From the NCBI GenBank assembly GCA_964017155.1, contig OZ024861.1:49996513-50060512 (forward strand): 64,000 nt of DNA, in the 5' to 3' direction. How positions within the stretch are numbered: position 1 is the stretch's first letter; each line of letters begins with the position of its first letter. Below the pieces are notes generated by a model, which was not told where the DNA came from, did not search any database, and saw only the letters and a list, made by a program, of their open reading frames with translations. The position numbers and the translations under genes are program-made. The stretch is from Oasisia sp. SBJ-2009 (Eukaryota; Annelida; Polychaeta; Sabellida; Siboglinidae). Positions 52,154-64,000 of this stretch are shown here, piece after piece.

Positions 52154-53205
52154 TAGACACGTATATATTGTATATATATCCTTCAACACCACGAAAAACG
52201 ACCTCTCTCAACAGCGAAAAATATCTTTGAATGTAGAAGGCTGTGACTAAACATGATGAATTAAAGGTTAAAGAGTTATGTAATATTATACAAGCCAAAG
52301 TTATGTGTTTTCACAAGAACAAATAGGTTTTTGCAAAGAGTAATGCAGTATGATGAAGTGGTGTTAATTTATAGCTAAGAAATACTGCTGACTTGGAACT
52401 ACACGAATTAAGTAATGGAACGATCGATCTAGCGATGGATATTTTCGTTATTTTTATCTACTTATACCGGCTTGAGTCGAAACGGGGGGAAGGTGAGGTA
52501 ATTAATTCTGAGACCCTTAGAAAGTAATTAAACTGGAAGTTTTGAGATTCCTCCTAAAGAAAGTTCCATACTTTTTAAAATAATATTGTATCATTTTTTT
52601 ATATCCTAGTATTTTGTGCGTAGTTTTCTAATTTATGCACCCGCATCCCCATCCTATAAATATCATACCGACTGACATATAGACATACCGCCTAGATTTA
52701 CGGCGATCTGTATGTTCTTCTTCTTCTTATTAATTATATAGGAATTTATTGGCCATAAACATACTTTCTATAGAAATTAAAATCCATAGAATCTTTAATA
52801 TCATATTGTATATGATTTTTTGCGCATATGACATGTTAATTTTTAATAGATTTCTATACAATTCTAAAGAATACTTCCCACAGAATTTGATTAAAAAAAA
52901 TGGGAATGGCCGTAAACCTTTTATATTTGTTGTATAATTAATAACATTAATAATGTGCGAAAGGTTGATGTTTTAAATAGCACACGCAAAACAGGTTTTT
53001 TACTCCATTGGCTTCGGCATAGCGATTTGTTCCGTTATAACAGCCGCCTATGCATTAGCGAGACTACCTATGCATATGGAAATGTCAAATGTGGTCTGAT
53101 GTTAGCTGGTGTTGGTGTCGCCCTCTGTCGTCGGTTTACTTAAAGGCTTGTAAACAGAGAAACGGATCGTTTAGTCTAGAGAAACCACACTATTTTGGGA
53201 AGGAA

Positions 53206-64000
<10,795 letters not shown>

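Larger units (their letters stand above)
49542..53205. other. Intergenic, upstream of both OSCP1 and the CYP39-like gene
   Basis: The two genes are divergently transcribed. Contents: unique DNA (49542-50700), with a 60-codon frame at 50289-50471 (LLRGANRWNETLDKVSSFSF) that may be a LINE tail scrap; (AT)n at 50718-50808; a truncated LINE (50807-52100); (AT)n at 52101-52145; and unique AT-rich DNA to 53205. Promoter elements were not identified. Confidence 0.65.

Overview
This is nuclear DNA of a multicellular animal, most likely a marine invertebrate. Genes are split into short exons (46-219 bp) by long introns with GT..AG borders. The window is full of non-LTR retrotransposon fragments, MITEs, an LTR element, microsatellites and very large minisatellites. 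No bacterial, phage or CRISPR features are present. The phylum cannot be fixed from sequence alone. I recall that minisatellites spanning exon/intron borders were described in amphioxus (called 'mirages', Adh locus), so amphioxus is a candidate; a mollusc or other invertebrate is not excluded.

Four protein-coding genes were rebuilt by reading exons and checking that every splice phase closes. (1) A cytosolic acetyl-CoA acetyltransferase (ACAT2-type thiolase), minus strand, 9 exons from 26298 down to 3307, 392 aa. (2) MECR, mitochondrial trans-2-enoyl-CoA reductase, plus strand, one uninterrupted exon 26814-27938, 374 aa, head-to-head with the thiolase across a 515-bp shared upstream region. 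(3) OSCP1 (organic solute carrier partner 1), minus strand, 10 exons from 49541 down to 32712, 377 aa. (4) The first 9 exons of a CYP39A1-like cytochrome P450, plus strand from 53206, running off the right edge at the first residue of its ExxR motif. The first two act in acyl-CoA and fatty-acid metabolism and the P450 family in sterol metabolism, but no operon-like relationship is implied.

The most striking property is that several tandem repeats were seeded from exon edges. The repeat unit contains the last or first 8-35 bp of a real exon plus the adjoining splice site. I see this at the ACAT exon 2 acceptor (about 73 units over 4 kb), exon 4 acceptor (about 13) and exon 5 donor (about 13), at the CYP39-like exon 4 donor (about 20), and at OSCP1 exon 8 acceptor (3 units) and exon 6 donor (2 units). 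These are six events in three unrelated genes.

Layout. 1-2675: intergenic with a retrotransposon relic. 2676-3242: 18-bp array just after the ACAT stop. 3307-26298: ACAT, roughly half of it tandem repeat. 26299-26813: divergent promoter region. 26814-27938: MECR. 27939-32711: intergenic, ending in a foldback element. 32712-49541: OSCP1, whose intron 1 holds a three-level nest (a hAT-like MITE inside a gypsy-type LTR element inside another MITE). 49542-53205: intergenic with a truncated LINE. 53206-64000: CYP39-like gene with a near-complete LINE (open endonuclease/RT frame) in intron 7.
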